From: Rhodospirillales bacterium
Lineage (GTDB): Bacteria > Pseudomonadota > Alphaproteobacteria > SMXQ01
Direction of reading: 5' to 3'
NCBI GenBank assembly: GCA_018666775.1
Contig: JABIXC010000017.1
Location: 62,001-126,000 of the forward strand
Length of the DNA: 64,000 nucleotides
Shown here: positions 8,178-17,166 of the stretch, one piece after another
How positions within the stretch are numbered: the first letter of the stretch is position 1
How the letters are laid out: each line of letters begins with the position of its first letter
Notes under the pieces: generated by a model
Databases searched by the model: none
What the model was told of the DNA's origin: nothing
The model's input: the letters and a program-made list of their open reading frames with translations, nothing else
Position numbers and translations under genes: made by a program

Positions 8178-9059
8178 TTATGCCCCTTTTTTAGCTTCCA
8201 GACGGAAAACGTCAAGGGTCAGACTATCTTTAAGGTCAAAATCGACCGACTGGGGCTGAAAGCCCTCTTTGGTGATGGTGATGTGATAGCCATCCCCCGT
8301 TGCATCGGATGCGGCGTCCAGGCGATCAATTTTAAAATCGCCAAAGGCATCCGTTGTGGTTTCAGCAATGGTTCTGGCTGTGGCTTTATCGCCCTTTGAC
8401 AGGCTGATGGTGGCGTCTTTGATACATTCATCGCGGCCGTTAATAATGCCGGCAACGGTGCCTGCGGCAAAGAATTTCCGGAACAGGTAAAGGTTCTTGT
8501 AATGGACCCTCGGTTTTGTAGCGGCAGCCGGATCAAGGTCTTTCAGGCTTTCGGCTTCTCTCAACCGGGCCATTTCTGAATCTTCAACCTTCAGGCTTTT
8601 GAAGGCCCCGGTAGGACAAGCGGTCACGGCCCTTGGTTCTTCCCAGCCACCATCTAAAAGATGGGCATCAAAAGGCCACGCCTGGGGAATGTTCAGTTTA
8701 TCGTTCCAGAAAACCGCATCATAAGGACAGGCTTCCATGATGGCCTTTTGGCCTTTGGACTTTTCCGGATCAATAATAACAATGCCATCGTCGCGTTTTG
8801 TGACGGCACCATTTTCTGCCGCCTTGATGCAGGGGGCATCATCGCAATGCTGGCACATGACCGGCATATAGGCGACTTCAACCAGTGGGGGCTGGCCCCG
8901 TTCCTTGCGTTTGATGTCAATCCAGCGGTGACCGTGTTTGGGCATTTCTGCGGCCACACCGGGCCATTCATTGCCAACATATTCATCCTGGGCTGAAAGG
9001 GTGCACAGATTGCAATTGGTGCATTCAGCGACGTCAATGACGATGTTCCATTTTTTCAT
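8178..9059 (-). CDS. Iron-sulfur small subunit, pyrogallol transhydroxylase/resorcinol hydroxylase family
   Basis: A 293-residue electron-transfer subunit. Residues 1-190 match the ferredoxin part of transhydroxylase small subunits, with cysteines at 13, 16, 19, 69, 72, 77, 111 and 148, enough for two [4Fe-4S] clusters. Residues ~205-290 form a transthyretin/carboxypeptidase-regulatory-like beta domain, also seen in the Pelobacter enzyme. The position of a further CxxC in the Pelobacter protein reads AWPFD here (127-131), so the third cluster seems lost. There is no signal peptide, so it is cytosolic. The gene starts 12 bp after its large-subunit partner with AGGAG in front. Confidence 0.9.
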   Translation of the reverse strand: MKKWNIVIDVAECTNCNLCTLSAQDEYVGNEWPGVAAEMPKHGHRWIDIKRKERGQPPLVEVAYMPVMCQHCDDAPCIKAAENGAVTKRDDGIVIIDPEKSKGQKAIMEACPYDAVFWNDKLNIPQAWPFDAHLLDGGWEEPRAVTACPTGAFKSLKVEDSEMARLREAESLKDLDPAAATKPRVHYKNLYLFRKFFAAGTVAGIINGRDECIKDATISLSKGDKATARTIAETTTDAFGDFKIDRLDAASDATGDGYHITITKEGFQPQSVDFDLKDSLTLDVFRLEAKKGA

Positions 9060-9071
9060 ATCAATCGCTCC

Positions 9072-12000
9072 TTACGCATCACTTGCCAGAGGGACTTCGC
9101 CTTCGCGGGCCGTCTCATAGCTTTCAGAAATATATTCGGTTTTACCATCCCAAAGTTCGATCTCTACCAGCGCGCTAGAGGCCGCCATGGAATGGGCCTG
9201 TTTTATCTGAGACCGTTTGGGCGATAACAGATTGAGACAGCCCCCCCGATCCACAGAACGACCGGGCTCACCCATGGGTTCGTAATTGGCTGATGATTCA
9301 TAACCGTGCGCGATGCCAGATGGCAGGCGATTGGTGATCGATGCGGCACAAATGACGGCACCGCGTTCATTGAACACCTTGACCAGATCGCCATGTTTGA
9401 CATCACGCTTGGCGGCTTCTTCTGCCCCCAACCGGATAACCCAATAATAATGTCCATCCACCAAAAGCCGATGGTCGGGGATATCGTTCAGGAAGCTGTC
9501 TTTGCCGTCCCCTTGGGTGTGGAAACTGAATCTTGGGTGCGGGGTTAACAGCTGGAGTGGGTATTTGGCAAAGCGCGCCGCATCGATGGGGCCTTCAAAG
9601 GCCGGGTTGTATTTAACAATCGGTGGGCGTTCAGGATCATCTGCGTCAAACCGCTTCAGGCTTTCGCATTCAAATTCCAGTTTGCCCGATTGGGTTTGCA
9701 GCCCTTCCAGGAATTGTTCGGAATAATCTGATGGCAGGGGGTGGGGCTCCGGCGTGTCTTTTTTGCGGCCATCGGCAAACCAGTTCAGCGCCACAGGTGC
9801 GCGCAGTTTTTCTTTTTCTGCTGGCACGACGTAATAGCCTTTTTTCAGGAATTTCTTCCACGAAATATGTTTCGGAAGATCGGTGGCATCAAACTGGCGT
9901 TTGACCCAATCGAGTTCCGTCATGCCTTCGGAAAAATAAGCAGAGAGCCCCAGACGTTTCGAAATGTCGTTGAAGATTTCAAAATCAGATCGGGATTCGC
10001 CCATGGGTTCAATGCATTTGTGTTGGAACACAATGACGCGGTGGTTCAACTGCATCTGTCCGTGATGGGCATAGCCGCCAAGGCCAGCCCATTCGGAAAT
10101 ATCGGGGCGTTCAAAATTGGTGCACGCGGGCAAGATGACATCGGCAAAGTTTGCTTCGCCTTCCATCCAGATGCTCTGGTTGACGACGAATTCCAGATTT
10201 TTGGAACGATACGCCGCAACCCAGCGGTTTGAATCGGGCATGGTGGCAATGGCCGACCCGCCATATTTATAAAGCATGCGAACCGCAGCCTGGCCCGGTT
10301 TCGGATAGCTGATTTTGTTGAACTGGGACTCGATGGCTTTGCCATCCCACATGTACCCTTCAGCCTTGCCTTTTAAAATGGCTTCGGGGAATTCAAGCCG
10401 TGGAATTTTTTGGCTGGCCGTATTCATGGTGGGCAATTGCGGCATGCGTTGAAACAGTTCAACCGCCATGGCCGTGTGTTCCATATCACCTGACATGCCG
10501 CCTTCGGCATAGCCCGGGAAATAGAAGTTGAAATCAACCGGTGTGCCCCATTGTAAATTGCCAAAATTGATGCCGGGTTTGCCAAGGCCCTGCATGGCCA
10601 TCAGGCAGACGCAGACCCGTGCCCATTGGATGCCGGTGGCATTGCGACACGCACCGCCATGGCCATTGCCCCAACCGCCTGCACCCAGATAGGTGCGCTT
10701 GGTGCCCCATTCGCGGGCAAGTGCGGTGATGGTTCGGGCGGGAACGCCGGTTTCGGCTTCTGCCCATTCAGGGGTTTTGGGAATGCCGTCTTCTTCGCCC
10801 AACAGATAGGATTTCCATTTATCAAATCCCGTGGTGCGTTTTGCGACGTAATCTTTGTCATACAGGTCTTCAGTGATCCACATATAGGCCAATGCCATGC
10901 CCAGTGCGGGTGACGTGGTGGGCTTTGGCGCGATCCATTTGCCACCAATAAATTGTGCGGTGTCATTGTAGTAGGGATCAATGTGAACAATTTTGATGTC
11001 GCTGTCTTTTAGCCATTGGCGCCGGACCGTGCCTTCGCATGCGCCGTAAGCACCGGATGTGGCATCGGGGTTGGCTGACCAGAACACGATCATTTCGCAG
11101 TTCTTCAGGCAATCTTCGACGGTGCCATAGGATTCGCACTGCCCAACCCGCAGGCTGTGGCCCCAATGGTGGGTGGCACCCCAGTACCAGCCTTCCCAGC
11201 TGTCGGGGTTGTGGTGAACTTCGGTGTGGCCGATGGCATTCATGAACCGGAAATTGGCCGAAAGGTAATAGCCAATATTGCCCCAGGTGTGATGGGACCC
11301 ATGGGAAGACGCAATGGCGCCCGGGCCGTGGTCTTTTTTCATGCGCTTGATTTCATCACCAACAATATCCAGCGCTTCATCCCAGCTGATGCGTTCATAG
11401 CCAGAGACGCCCCGGTTCTGAGGGTTGCGCTCACCTTTGGGATCGAAATCGACCCGCTTCATCGGGTGCAGGCAGCGATCAGGGGAATAGATGATGGATT
11501 TAAAATTCTGGCCATGGGGGGCAAGGGTGGTTTTACGCGGTGGGGTATAGGATTTGCCCTTGGCCTTGATGGTCCAGGGTTGGGGATCATCATCATCAAA
11601 GACGATGGGGGTGATGCGCAATATCTTGCCGTCTTTCACATATGAAAAGACCGGGCCGCCATTGGTCATGGAGGTGTAACGCATGGAACCATCGGCTTGT
11701 TTGGTGCCGTATTTCCAGCCTTGGGTCTGGGTCAAAAGGATCGTGCGGGTGAACCAGCTGGTTAGTTCGTCCGGGCCAGTCATGGATAGCTTAAAATCTT
11801 TCAGGGCATCGATTTGTTCTTGCTGATCGATGGGGGGCATCAAAAGCCCTGCGGCTATTTTTGCATTCTTGAAGCTGAGGACAACTTCGGCATCCCCATC
11901 AATGCCACCACTTGATGTCATCCGGCCATCTTTGAAACGGAACCAACGGCCTTCTGAATCATCGGCCGTTTTAAACTGGGCCGTGAAATTCTTTTCAGAT

Positions 12001-12092
12001 AACCGTTTCGCAAAAGCCGGATAGCGCCACGCCGAATAGCGCATCACCAGTTTAAGGCCAAAGAGAATCAGCGAAAATAGGGAAAGCTTCAT
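9072..12092 (-). CDS. Molybdopterin large subunit, pyrogallol transhydroxylase/resorcinol hydroxylase family, with N-terminal SCP2-like extension
   Basis: A 1006-residue bis-MGD protein of the DMSO reductase family. From residue ~141 it follows the Pelobacter acidigallici transhydroxylase closely: [38 protein letters not shown] with Ser346 as likely Mo ligand, [10 protein letters not shown], and [16 protein letters not shown]. As in that enzyme there is no N-terminal [4Fe-4S] cysteine motif and no Tat signal. Known relatives move or add hydroxyl groups on pyrogallol, phloroglucinol or resorcinol. Residues 1-140 are extra: a hydrophobic start, then an SCP2/sterol-carrier-like domain. The operon context (extradiol VOC, FAH hydrolase) suggests polyphenol catabolism; the exact substrate is unknown. 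Confidence 0.9.
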   Translation of the reverse strand: MKLSLFSLILFGLKLVMRYSAWRYPAFAKRLSEKNFTAQFKTADDSEGRWFRFKDGRMTSSGGIDGDAEVVLSFKNAKIAAGLLMPPIDQQEQIDALKDFKLSMTGPDELTSWFTRTILLTQTQGWKYGTKQADGSMRYTSMTNGGPVFSYVKDGKILRITPIVFDDDDPQPWTIKAKGKSYTPPRKTTLAPHGQNFKSIIYSPDRCLHPMKRVDFDPKGERNPQNRGVSGYERISWDEALDIVGDEIKRMKKDHGPGAIASSHGSHHTWGNIGYYLSANFRFMNAIGHTEVHHNPDSWEGWYWGATHHWGHSLRVGQCESYGTVEDCLKNCEMIVFWSANPDATSGAYGACEGTVRRQWLKDSDIKIVHIDPYYNDTAQFIGGKWIAPKPTTSPALGMALAYMWITEDLYDKDYVAKRTTGFDKWKSYLLGEEDGIPKTPEWAEAETGVPARTITALAREWGTKRTYLGAGGWGNGHGGACRNATGIQWARVCVCLMAMQGLGKPGINFGNLQWGTPVDFNFYFPGYAEGGMSGDMEHTAMAVELFQRMPQLPTMNTASQKIPRLEFPEAILKGKAEGYMWDGKAIESQFNKISYPKPGQAAVRMLYKYGGSAIATMPDSNRWVAAYRSKNLEFVVNQSIWMEGEANFADVILPACTNFERPDISEWAGLGGYAHHGQMQLNHRVIVFQHKCIEPMGESRSDFEIFNDISKRLGLSAYFSEGMTELDWVKRQFDATDLPKHISWKKFLKKGYYVVPAEKEKLRAPVALNWFADGRKKDTPEPHPLPSDYSEQFLEGLQTQSGKLEFECESLKRFDADDPERPPIVKYNPAFEGPIDAARFAKYPLQLLTPHPRFSFHTQGDGKDSFLNDIPDHRLLVDGHYYWVIRLGAEEAAKRDVKHGDLVKVFNERGAVICAASITNRLPSGIAHGYESSANYEPMGEPGRSVDRGGCLNLLSPKRSQIKQAHSMAASSALVEIELWDGKTEYISESYETAREGEVPLASDA

Positions 12093-12142
12093 AATTGGGT
12101 CCCGCGTTGTCTTGTCTGCTGCTTGAGTGATTTAGTTAGTTT

Positions 12143-12178
12143 CTTATTTCTCTTATTTTTCTTATTTTTCTTATTTTT
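12143..12178. repeat. 9-bp tandem repeat overlapping a stop codon
   Basis: Four copies of CTTATTTTT (the first with one change) run through the stop codon of the upstream FAH gene. Read on the minus strand in the FAH frame they give GAA-AAA-TAA repeatedly, so three in-frame TAA stops follow one another. Confidence 0.8.
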
Positions 12179-13025
12179 CTGCGGCGATCTGATTGACCAA
12201 TGTGCCAATTTTGCTGATTTCAATTTCGACCGTGTCGCCGTCCTTCATATAGACCTGTGGGTCGCGTTTATGGCCAACCCCGCCGGGGGTTCCGGTTGAA
12301 ATAATATCGCCTGGGCGCAGTTCCGTGAACGTCGTGATGTATTCGATCAAGGTGGGGATGTCGAAAATCATCAGGTCCGTGGTGGTGTTTTGCATCACGT
12401 TGCCATTCAGCCGCGTGGTTAGCTCCAGTTGGGTGGGATCACCCAGTTCATCGGCCGTCATCATCCATGGGCCGAAACCGCCGGTGTGGGGAAAGTTTTT
12501 GCCAGCCGTCCACTGAATGGTGTGGTTCTGGAAATCACGCACGCTGCCATCGTTGTAAATGGAATAGCCGGCAATGATTGAGGCATAATCTTTTGCTTTT
12601 ACGTGACGCCCGGCCTTGCCAATGATGATGGCCAGTTCGCCTTCGTAATCAAACCTGTCCGATGCTGAGGGCTTGATCATGGGGTGGTCGTGGCCGATCT
12701 GGGTATCGGCAAAGCGCAGAAAAAGTGCGGGGTGATCGGTGGGCGCGCGGCCGGTTTCTTCGCGGTGCGCTTTGTAATTGAGGCCCACACAAATAATCTT
12801 GTCCGGGTTGGTGATCACAGGAAGCAGGTCAATATCATCAACAGACAGGTCTGCAGATTGCCCATCGATTGCGGCTGTGGCGGCGGCAAAGCCATCCCCT
12901 GCAATCAGGGATTTAAGATCGGGATAGGTGTCGCCGATCCGTGATGTCAAATCAATGATGCCACCATCATCGGTAACCACGCCGTAATGTTCTGTGCCGT
13001 CTTTTGTATAGCTGGAGAGTTTCAT
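12171..13025 (-). CDS. Fumarylacetoacetate hydrolase family protein, copy 1
   Basis: A 284-residue cytosolic FAH-fold enzyme. The catalytic domain (from ~residue 75) shows KIICVGLNYKAH, the metal-binding FDYEGELAIIIG, the NDGSVRDFQ segment and the STGTPGGVGH loop. Family members hydrolyse or decarboxylate acylpyruvates and 2-hydroxymuconate-type products of meta cleavage. It lies between the extradiol-type VOC gene (66 bp upstream) and the Mo subunit, fitting hydrolysis of a ring-cleavage product. It has a paralogue at 18448-19380. Its stop lies inside a 9-bp tandem repeat. Confidence 0.9.
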   Translation of the reverse strand: MKLSSYTKDGTEHYGVVTDDGGIIDLTSRIGDTYPDLKSLIAGDGFAAATAAIDGQSADLSVDDIDLLPVITNPDKIICVGLNYKAHREETGRAPTDHPALFLRFADTQIGHDHPMIKPSASDRFDYEGELAIIIGKAGRHVKAKDYASIIAGYSIYNDGSVRDFQNHTIQWTAGKNFPHTGGFGPWMMTADELGDPTQLELTTRLNGNVMQNTTTDLMIFDIPTLIEYITTFTELRPGDIISTGTPGGVGHKRDPQVYMKDGDTVEIEISKIGTLVNQIAAEK

Positions 13026-13090
13026 CGGTGTTTCTTCCTGTGTTTGATTATTTTTGGTTTTAAATATTTATGTGCGCATCCATGCCTTTT

Positions 13091-13930
13091 TTATTTGCGC
13101 ATCCATGCGACACCCCAAAGATTAAGCGTATGGGGTTCATGGGGCCAAAGACGTGCGGGCATGTCTTTATCCATCAGTTCTATTTCAGCAGATAATTCCA
13201 CCATGTTGCCATCGGCATCGGGGATCATGAAAAACAGGTTGTTGCCCGGTCCATGGCGGCCCGGGCCCCAGCTAAGCTCCATCCGCATATCCCCCAGATG
13301 ATCCGCCCAGTCGCGGATGTCATTCCACGATGTTGTCTCCATGGAATAGTGATCAAATTTTGGCTCACGGGTATTGAACATGGCCTGGGAATGATGCTCG
13401 GGGTCTGCACGCAGGAACACGGCGGTCAGGGCGCCGTCTTCGTCTTTTACCTCATCGGAAATGACAAAGCCTAGCTTGAGCCGAAAATCAATCAATGCAT
13501 CCAGTTGCGGCGTGCCAACCACAGAGTGTTGAAGCCTGCCCGGCAATCGATCTGTGCCGGTGCTTTGGGCCTCAGGGGTGCCAAAGACCAAGGTGTTGCC
13601 ATCGGGGTCTTTGACGGCAAACGCTTCTTTACCAAACAAGGGGGTGGGGGATGGCAATGTTTCAATCCCCTGATCGGCAACATATGTTTTCAAGGCATGG
13701 ACGCGATCGACCTCGTCTATGGCAAAGGCAGAAAAGCCAAGCCCGTTGCGGGGGCCACGACCAATCAGGAAATTGCGCTCTGCCCCTTCAAGGTGCCACA
13801 GGCCATCGGTGACCTCTGAAATTTTTGGTTCCATCACACGCTGGTAAAAATCCAACAGGATGGCGGGCTGATCCGATGTGATCTTGATGTGATGCAACCG
13901 CGCTGGCCACAGCGGGGATTGGACTGTCAT
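13091..13930 (-). CDS. VOC superfamily protein, probable type I extradiol dioxygenase
   Basis: A 279-residue protein with four beta-alpha-beta-beta-beta modules. The C-terminal half keeps the Fe(II) facial triad of extradiol dioxygenases: His in LQHSVVGT, His in KFDHYSMET and Glu in NMVELSAEIE. The N-terminal half has lost the equivalent second His, as in classical two-domain enzymes. It probably opens a catecholic or trihydroxybenzene ring next to the hydroxyls. It is the first gene of the operon that continues with FAH, Mo large subunit, Fe-S subunit, ThDP enzyme and binding protein. Confidence 0.82.
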   Translation of the reverse strand: MTVQSPLWPARLHHIKITSDQPAILLDFYQRVMEPKISEVTDGLWHLEGAERNFLIGRGPRNGLGFSAFAIDEVDRVHALKTYVADQGIETLPSPTPLFGKEAFAVKDPDGNTLVFGTPEAQSTGTDRLPGRLQHSVVGTPQLDALIDFRLKLGFVISDEVKDEDGALTAVFLRADPEHHSQAMFNTREPKFDHYSMETTSWNDIRDWADHLGDMRMELSWGPGRHGPGNNLFFMIPDADGNMVELSAEIELMDKDMPARLWPHEPHTLNLWGVAWMRK

Positions 13931-14181
13931 GAGACGCTTCCTTGTGACGTGTTCTGCCTGAATTTTTATACGACCCTTATTATGGCACGGTCTTATGCGT
14001 CATTTAACATCTTTGGGGCCGGGGGAAAATGCCTCATTCAAAAATAAAAATGGGTTGTCTTATGTGCGGTTGGGCGGCAACCTGAAAACATTATCGTTTT
14101 TGTGTTTAGGGATCGGGGAAAACCCCGGCGTTGTAAAAAACCATAAATGAACCGGAAAATTCGGTCATCAGGGAGAATTCT

Positions 14182-15459
14182 ATGAAAACATTTAGATTTT
14201 TGAGTGGCTTAGCGGTTGCCTTATGCGCATTTGCCTTTGGCAGTGCTTCACAGGCTGCTGATTTTTACAAAGGCAAGCGCATAACGCTCTATGTGGCGGC
14301 AAGCCCCGGTGGCGGGTATGCATCTTATGCCCGGGCCATTGCGCGGCATTGGAACCGGCATCTTCCCGGTGATCCCCGGTTTGTGGTCAAACACAAACAA
14401 GGGGCACAGGGCCTGGTCGCAGCCAGTTATCTTGCCAACAAGTCGCGGCGTGATGGCACAGAAATTCTGGCATCCTATCGTGAAGCGGTGACGACATCGG
14501 CGCTTACCGCGAAAAGCGGTGTCAGGTTTGATGCCACCAAGTTTGGCTATATCGGTTCTGCCGATCAAGGTTACGGCGTTTGTGTCGCAGCGAAGCGAAT
14601 CAACGTTAAAAGCCTTGAGGATGCCAAGAAAAAGCCGGTGAGACTGGGCGCGACCCATCATCGTTCCCTTGGTTATTCATCGGCCTATTTCCTGAACAAC
14701 ATGTTTGGCACCCAATTCCAAGTTTATCACGGCTATCCAGCTGGTTCGGCCATTGTTCTGGCATTGGAACGGGGCGAAGTGGATGCCCGTTGTGGCTGGT
14801 CGGTATCGTCCATCAAGACGATGAAGCCGACCTGGATGGAAGGCAAAATGGTCAACATCTTGCTGCAACTGTCTTTGACGTCTCATCCGCAGTTGAAGGG
14901 CGTGCCGTTGGTCAAGTCTTTCGCTAAAACCGATGAACAGCGCCAATTGCTGAACTTCATCCTGACACCACAATCGGTGGGGCGTCCCTATATCGCACCC
15001 CCGGGCCTGCCGAAAGCACGGTTGGAGCTGTTGCGCACCAGCTTTATGGGGGTTTTGAAGGACAAAGAGTTCCTGAAAGACGCCAAAAAGCAGCGCATCG
15101 ACATCAACCCTGTCACCGGTGCGGAACTGGATGTCTTGATTGCCAATTTGTTCAAGACGGATAAGAAACTGATCGAACGGGCTTTGGAAGTCACAACCAA
15201 GTCCACCAAGGTCAAACTGGTCAAGGTCAAGATTCCCTGGCTGACCAGCAAGGTCAAGGTGTCCAAGGTGAAACGCAAAGGACGCAGGGTTTCCTTCAAG
15301 GCCGGTGGCCACAAGGTGACGGTGAAGGTCTCCAAGTCCAAAACGAAGATCACAATCGCTGGCAAAAAAGCGAAGCGGTCTGCGGTTAAAGCGGGCATGA
15401 CCTGCACAATCACCCATAAGGGATCAAAATCCCGGGCGAAGTCCATAAAGTGTGACTAA
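14182..15459 (+). CDS. TctC/Bug-like periplasmic binding protein with extra Lys-rich C-terminal module, copy 2
   Basis: A 425-residue paralogue of the protein at 4785-6083. Residues 1-25 form a signal peptide (SQA-AD). The binding domain shows FYKGKRITLYVA, SPGGGYASYARA, VKHKQGAQG and GRPYIAPPGLPKAR. Residues ~350-425 repeat the same basic beta-rich appendix: ITIAGKKAKRSAVKAGMTC and a final Cys. It stands alone, divergent from the Mo operon, with the SD AGGGAGA and a terminator right after it. Two such proteins on both sides of one promoter region suggest related ligands, perhaps the pathway substrate and a congener. Confidence 0.85.
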   Translation: MKTFRFLSGLAVALCAFAFGSASQAADFYKGKRITLYVAASPGGGYASYARAIARHWNRHLPGDPRFVVKHKQGAQGLVAASYLANKSRRDGTEILASYREAVTTSALTAKSGVRFDATKFGYIGSADQGYGVCVAAKRINVKSLEDAKKKPVRLGATHHRSLGYSSAYFLNNMFGTQFQVYHGYPAGSAIVLALERGEVDARCGWSVSSIKTMKPTWMEGKMVNILLQLSLTSHPQLKGVPLVKSFAKTDEQRQLLNFILTPQSVGRPYIAPPGLPKARLELLRTSFMGVLKDKEFLKDAKKQRIDINPVTGAELDVLIANLFKTDKKLIERALEVTTKSTKVKLVKVKIPWLTSKVKVSKVKRKGRRVSFKAGGHKVTVKVSKSKTKITIAGKKAKRSAVKAGMTCTITHKGSKSRAKSIKCD

Positions 15460-15474
15460 GTAACCTGTTGGGGG

Positions 15475-15506
15475 GGGCGTCACCTGATTCCAGGAGACGC
15501 CCTTTT
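15475..15506 (+). terminator. Rho-independent terminator after the second binding protein
   Basis: GGGCGTC pairs with GACGCCC (7 bp), followed by an A/A mismatch and an inner CCTG/CAGG stem closing loop ATTC, then TTTT. It lies 16 bp after the stop codon. Confidence 0.85.
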
Positions 15507-15566
15507 CATCATTGGGGCCAACGCGGCATGCCGTCAACATCAGAAATCTCAGGAGCAGCATAAAAA

Positions 15567-16031
15567 ATGGTAAAACCTGCCAAAAAAAAACCAGCCAAAA
15601 AAGTAGCTAAAAAAGCCGTGCCTTTAAATCGGGCCAGTTTCGGGATCCAACTGGCCCGGGAACAATGTTATGTGTGCTGGATGTCGGCGCCGGAAAATCC
15701 GCCCAAACTGCGCAAATCACCCAAGCGCATCCGCAGCGAACATCACGATTATCTGGTGGATCTGGAACGCAAGGGGATTTTGTTTGGTGCAGGCCCGTTC
15801 ATGAATGAATTAGGTGAACGTGTGGGCGTTGGCATGATCATCATCCGGGCTAAATCCACGGCTGCGGCCAAACGCATCGCCAATGCAGAACCTTATACGA
15901 AGGCCGGTCAGCGGATCATGACGGTGACACCGTGGCAGCGCAATGAAGGCACCATGCGCATGAACATCAATTTTGCCGATGGTGAATTGAACGTTGATGA
16001 CCGCAGCTGGACAATCACGCCAAAATCCTGA
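15567..16031 (+). CDS. YciI-like protein with Lys-rich N-terminal tail
   Basis: A 154-residue protein. Residues ~25-125 follow the YciI/YCII-related ferredoxin-like fold: HHDYLVDLERKGILFGAGPF holds the characteristic His and the L-x3-G-x5-GP pattern. Relatives act as small dehalogenase, muconolactone-isomerase-like or unidentified enzymes. Residues 1-20 are mostly Lys/Ala/Pro, echoing the tail on the ThDP enzyme. It sits upstream of the aldolase and VOC genes in the same direction, so an isomerase or lactone-processing role in the pathway is plausible but unproven. Confidence 0.75.
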   Translation: MVKPAKKKPAKKVAKKAVPLNRASFGIQLAREQCYVCWMSAPENPPKLRKSPKRIRSEHHDYLVDLERKGILFGAGPFMNELGERVGVGMIIIRAKSTAAAKRIANAEPYTKAGQRIMTVTPWQRNEGTMRMNINFADGELNVDDRSWTITPKS

Positions 16032-16136
16032 TTTTCAGGGGGTGCCCCCCTATGAGATTTGCCCCCCTCTGTGATTTTGGTGTAAACTGGGGCCAATACG
16101 AAATTATTCAACAAGCATCGCTGCTTTCAGGCGAGC

Positions 16137-16156
16137 ATTGCCAGTTTGCTGGCAAT
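16137..16156 (+). promoter_or_regulatory. 8-bp inverted repeat just before the aldolase ribosome-binding site
   Basis: ATTGCCAG and CTGGCAAT are perfect 8-bp arms around a 4-nt centre TTTG. The element ends 4 nt before the Shine-Dalgarno AGGGAGA (16161-16167) of the hydratase-aldolase gene. It could be an operator or an RNA hairpin that influences translation. There is no T-run, so it is not a standard terminator. Confidence 0.45.
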
Positions 16157-16173
16157 TTATAGGGAGAAAACCA

Positions 16174-17133
16174 ATGGTAAGTTGTTCTGATCTTTCAGGC
16201 GTTATGGCGATGATGCCAGCCTTTGCCACCGACGATGCCGCATCGATTGATGCCAAGGATACCGTCGATGTGAACCGCCTCGAAGCAGGCCTTAACCAGA
16301 TGATTTCTGATGGCGCCGGGGTGGTTTCCACCTGTGGCAGCTTTGGCGAATTTCACACCCTGCTGTGGGATGAATTCAAGACCCTTAACCGGGCTGTGGT
16401 TGAAATCGCTGACAAGCGGGTGCCCATCTTTGTTGGCTGTACGGCCCTGAATTCAAGGGAAGCCTTACAGCGCATGGAATATGCCAATGAAATTGGGGCT
16501 TATGGGGTTTTGATCGGCGTGCCCTTCTATTTCCCATCCACCGTGGATAACGCGTTGCGCTTCTACAAGGACATCGCAGAACGGTTCCCCAAGCTTGGCA
16601 TCATGATCTATCACAATCCGGCATTGCATAACGTGACCCTGCCGGTGCCGTGTTTTGAAGAACTGATCAAAATTCCAAATGTCGTCGCCATGAAAGACAG
16701 CCACCGCGATACCATGCAGTTCATGAAATTGCAGGAAATCGTCAAGGGCCATATGTCGATTTTCTGTAGCCAGTTCCAGTTCCATCCCTTCTATGAACTG
16801 GGTGCGGCAGGTTTTTGGTCCATTGATGCCTGGCAGGGCCCGGAACCCTTATTGGCCCTGCATCAGGCCGTGGTTAGTGGCAACAAGGATTTGGCCAAAG
16901 AAATCATGTGGGACCTTTCCCCGGTGGCGACAGACCGCAAGGCGAATTTGTCCTGGCGTGAAACCGCATCGAAAATCTCCATTGCTTATGCTGGCTATTG
17001 TAATCCGGGGCCATTGCGTCCGCCTTTCGTAGAAATTCCCCCAGAAGTGGACAAGGCCATGAAGGCACGCGCAGAAAAATGGAAAGAACTGCGTGAAAAA
17101 TATCGGCCCCAGGTCACGGCCGCCGCACAATAA
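16174..17133 (+). CDS. DHDPS-family hydratase-aldolase (NahE/PhdJ-like)
   Basis: A 319-residue class I aldolase. It shows the pattern of trans-o-hydroxybenzylidenepyruvate hydratase-aldolases: CGSFGEFHTLLWDEF, GCTALNSREAL, the Schiff-base Lys in VVAMKDS, and a C-terminal GPLRPPFVEIPPE. Relatives cleave aryl- or acyl-substituted 2-hydroxybutenoates to an aldehyde and pyruvate after meta cleavage. The ATG at 16174 is chosen because AGGGAGA precedes it; an upstream ATG at 16138 has no ribosome-binding site. It is followed 33 bp later by a VOC gene. Confidence 0.85.
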   Translation: MVSCSDLSGVMAMMPAFATDDAASIDAKDTVDVNRLEAGLNQMISDGAGVVSTCGSFGEFHTLLWDEFKTLNRAVVEIADKRVPIFVGCTALNSREALQRMEYANEIGAYGVLIGVPFYFPSTVDNALRFYKDIAERFPKLGIMIYHNPALHNVTLPVPCFEELIKIPNVVAMKDSHRDTMQFMKLQEIVKGHMSIFCSQFQFHPFYELGAAGFWSIDAWQGPEPLLALHQAVVSGNKDLAKEIMWDLSPVATDRKANLSWRETASKISIAYAGYCNPGPLRPPFVEIPPEVDKAMKARAEKWKELREKYRPQVTAAAQ

Positions 17134-17166
17134 AAGACAACACTAACCATCTTGGGGGATCGCATA

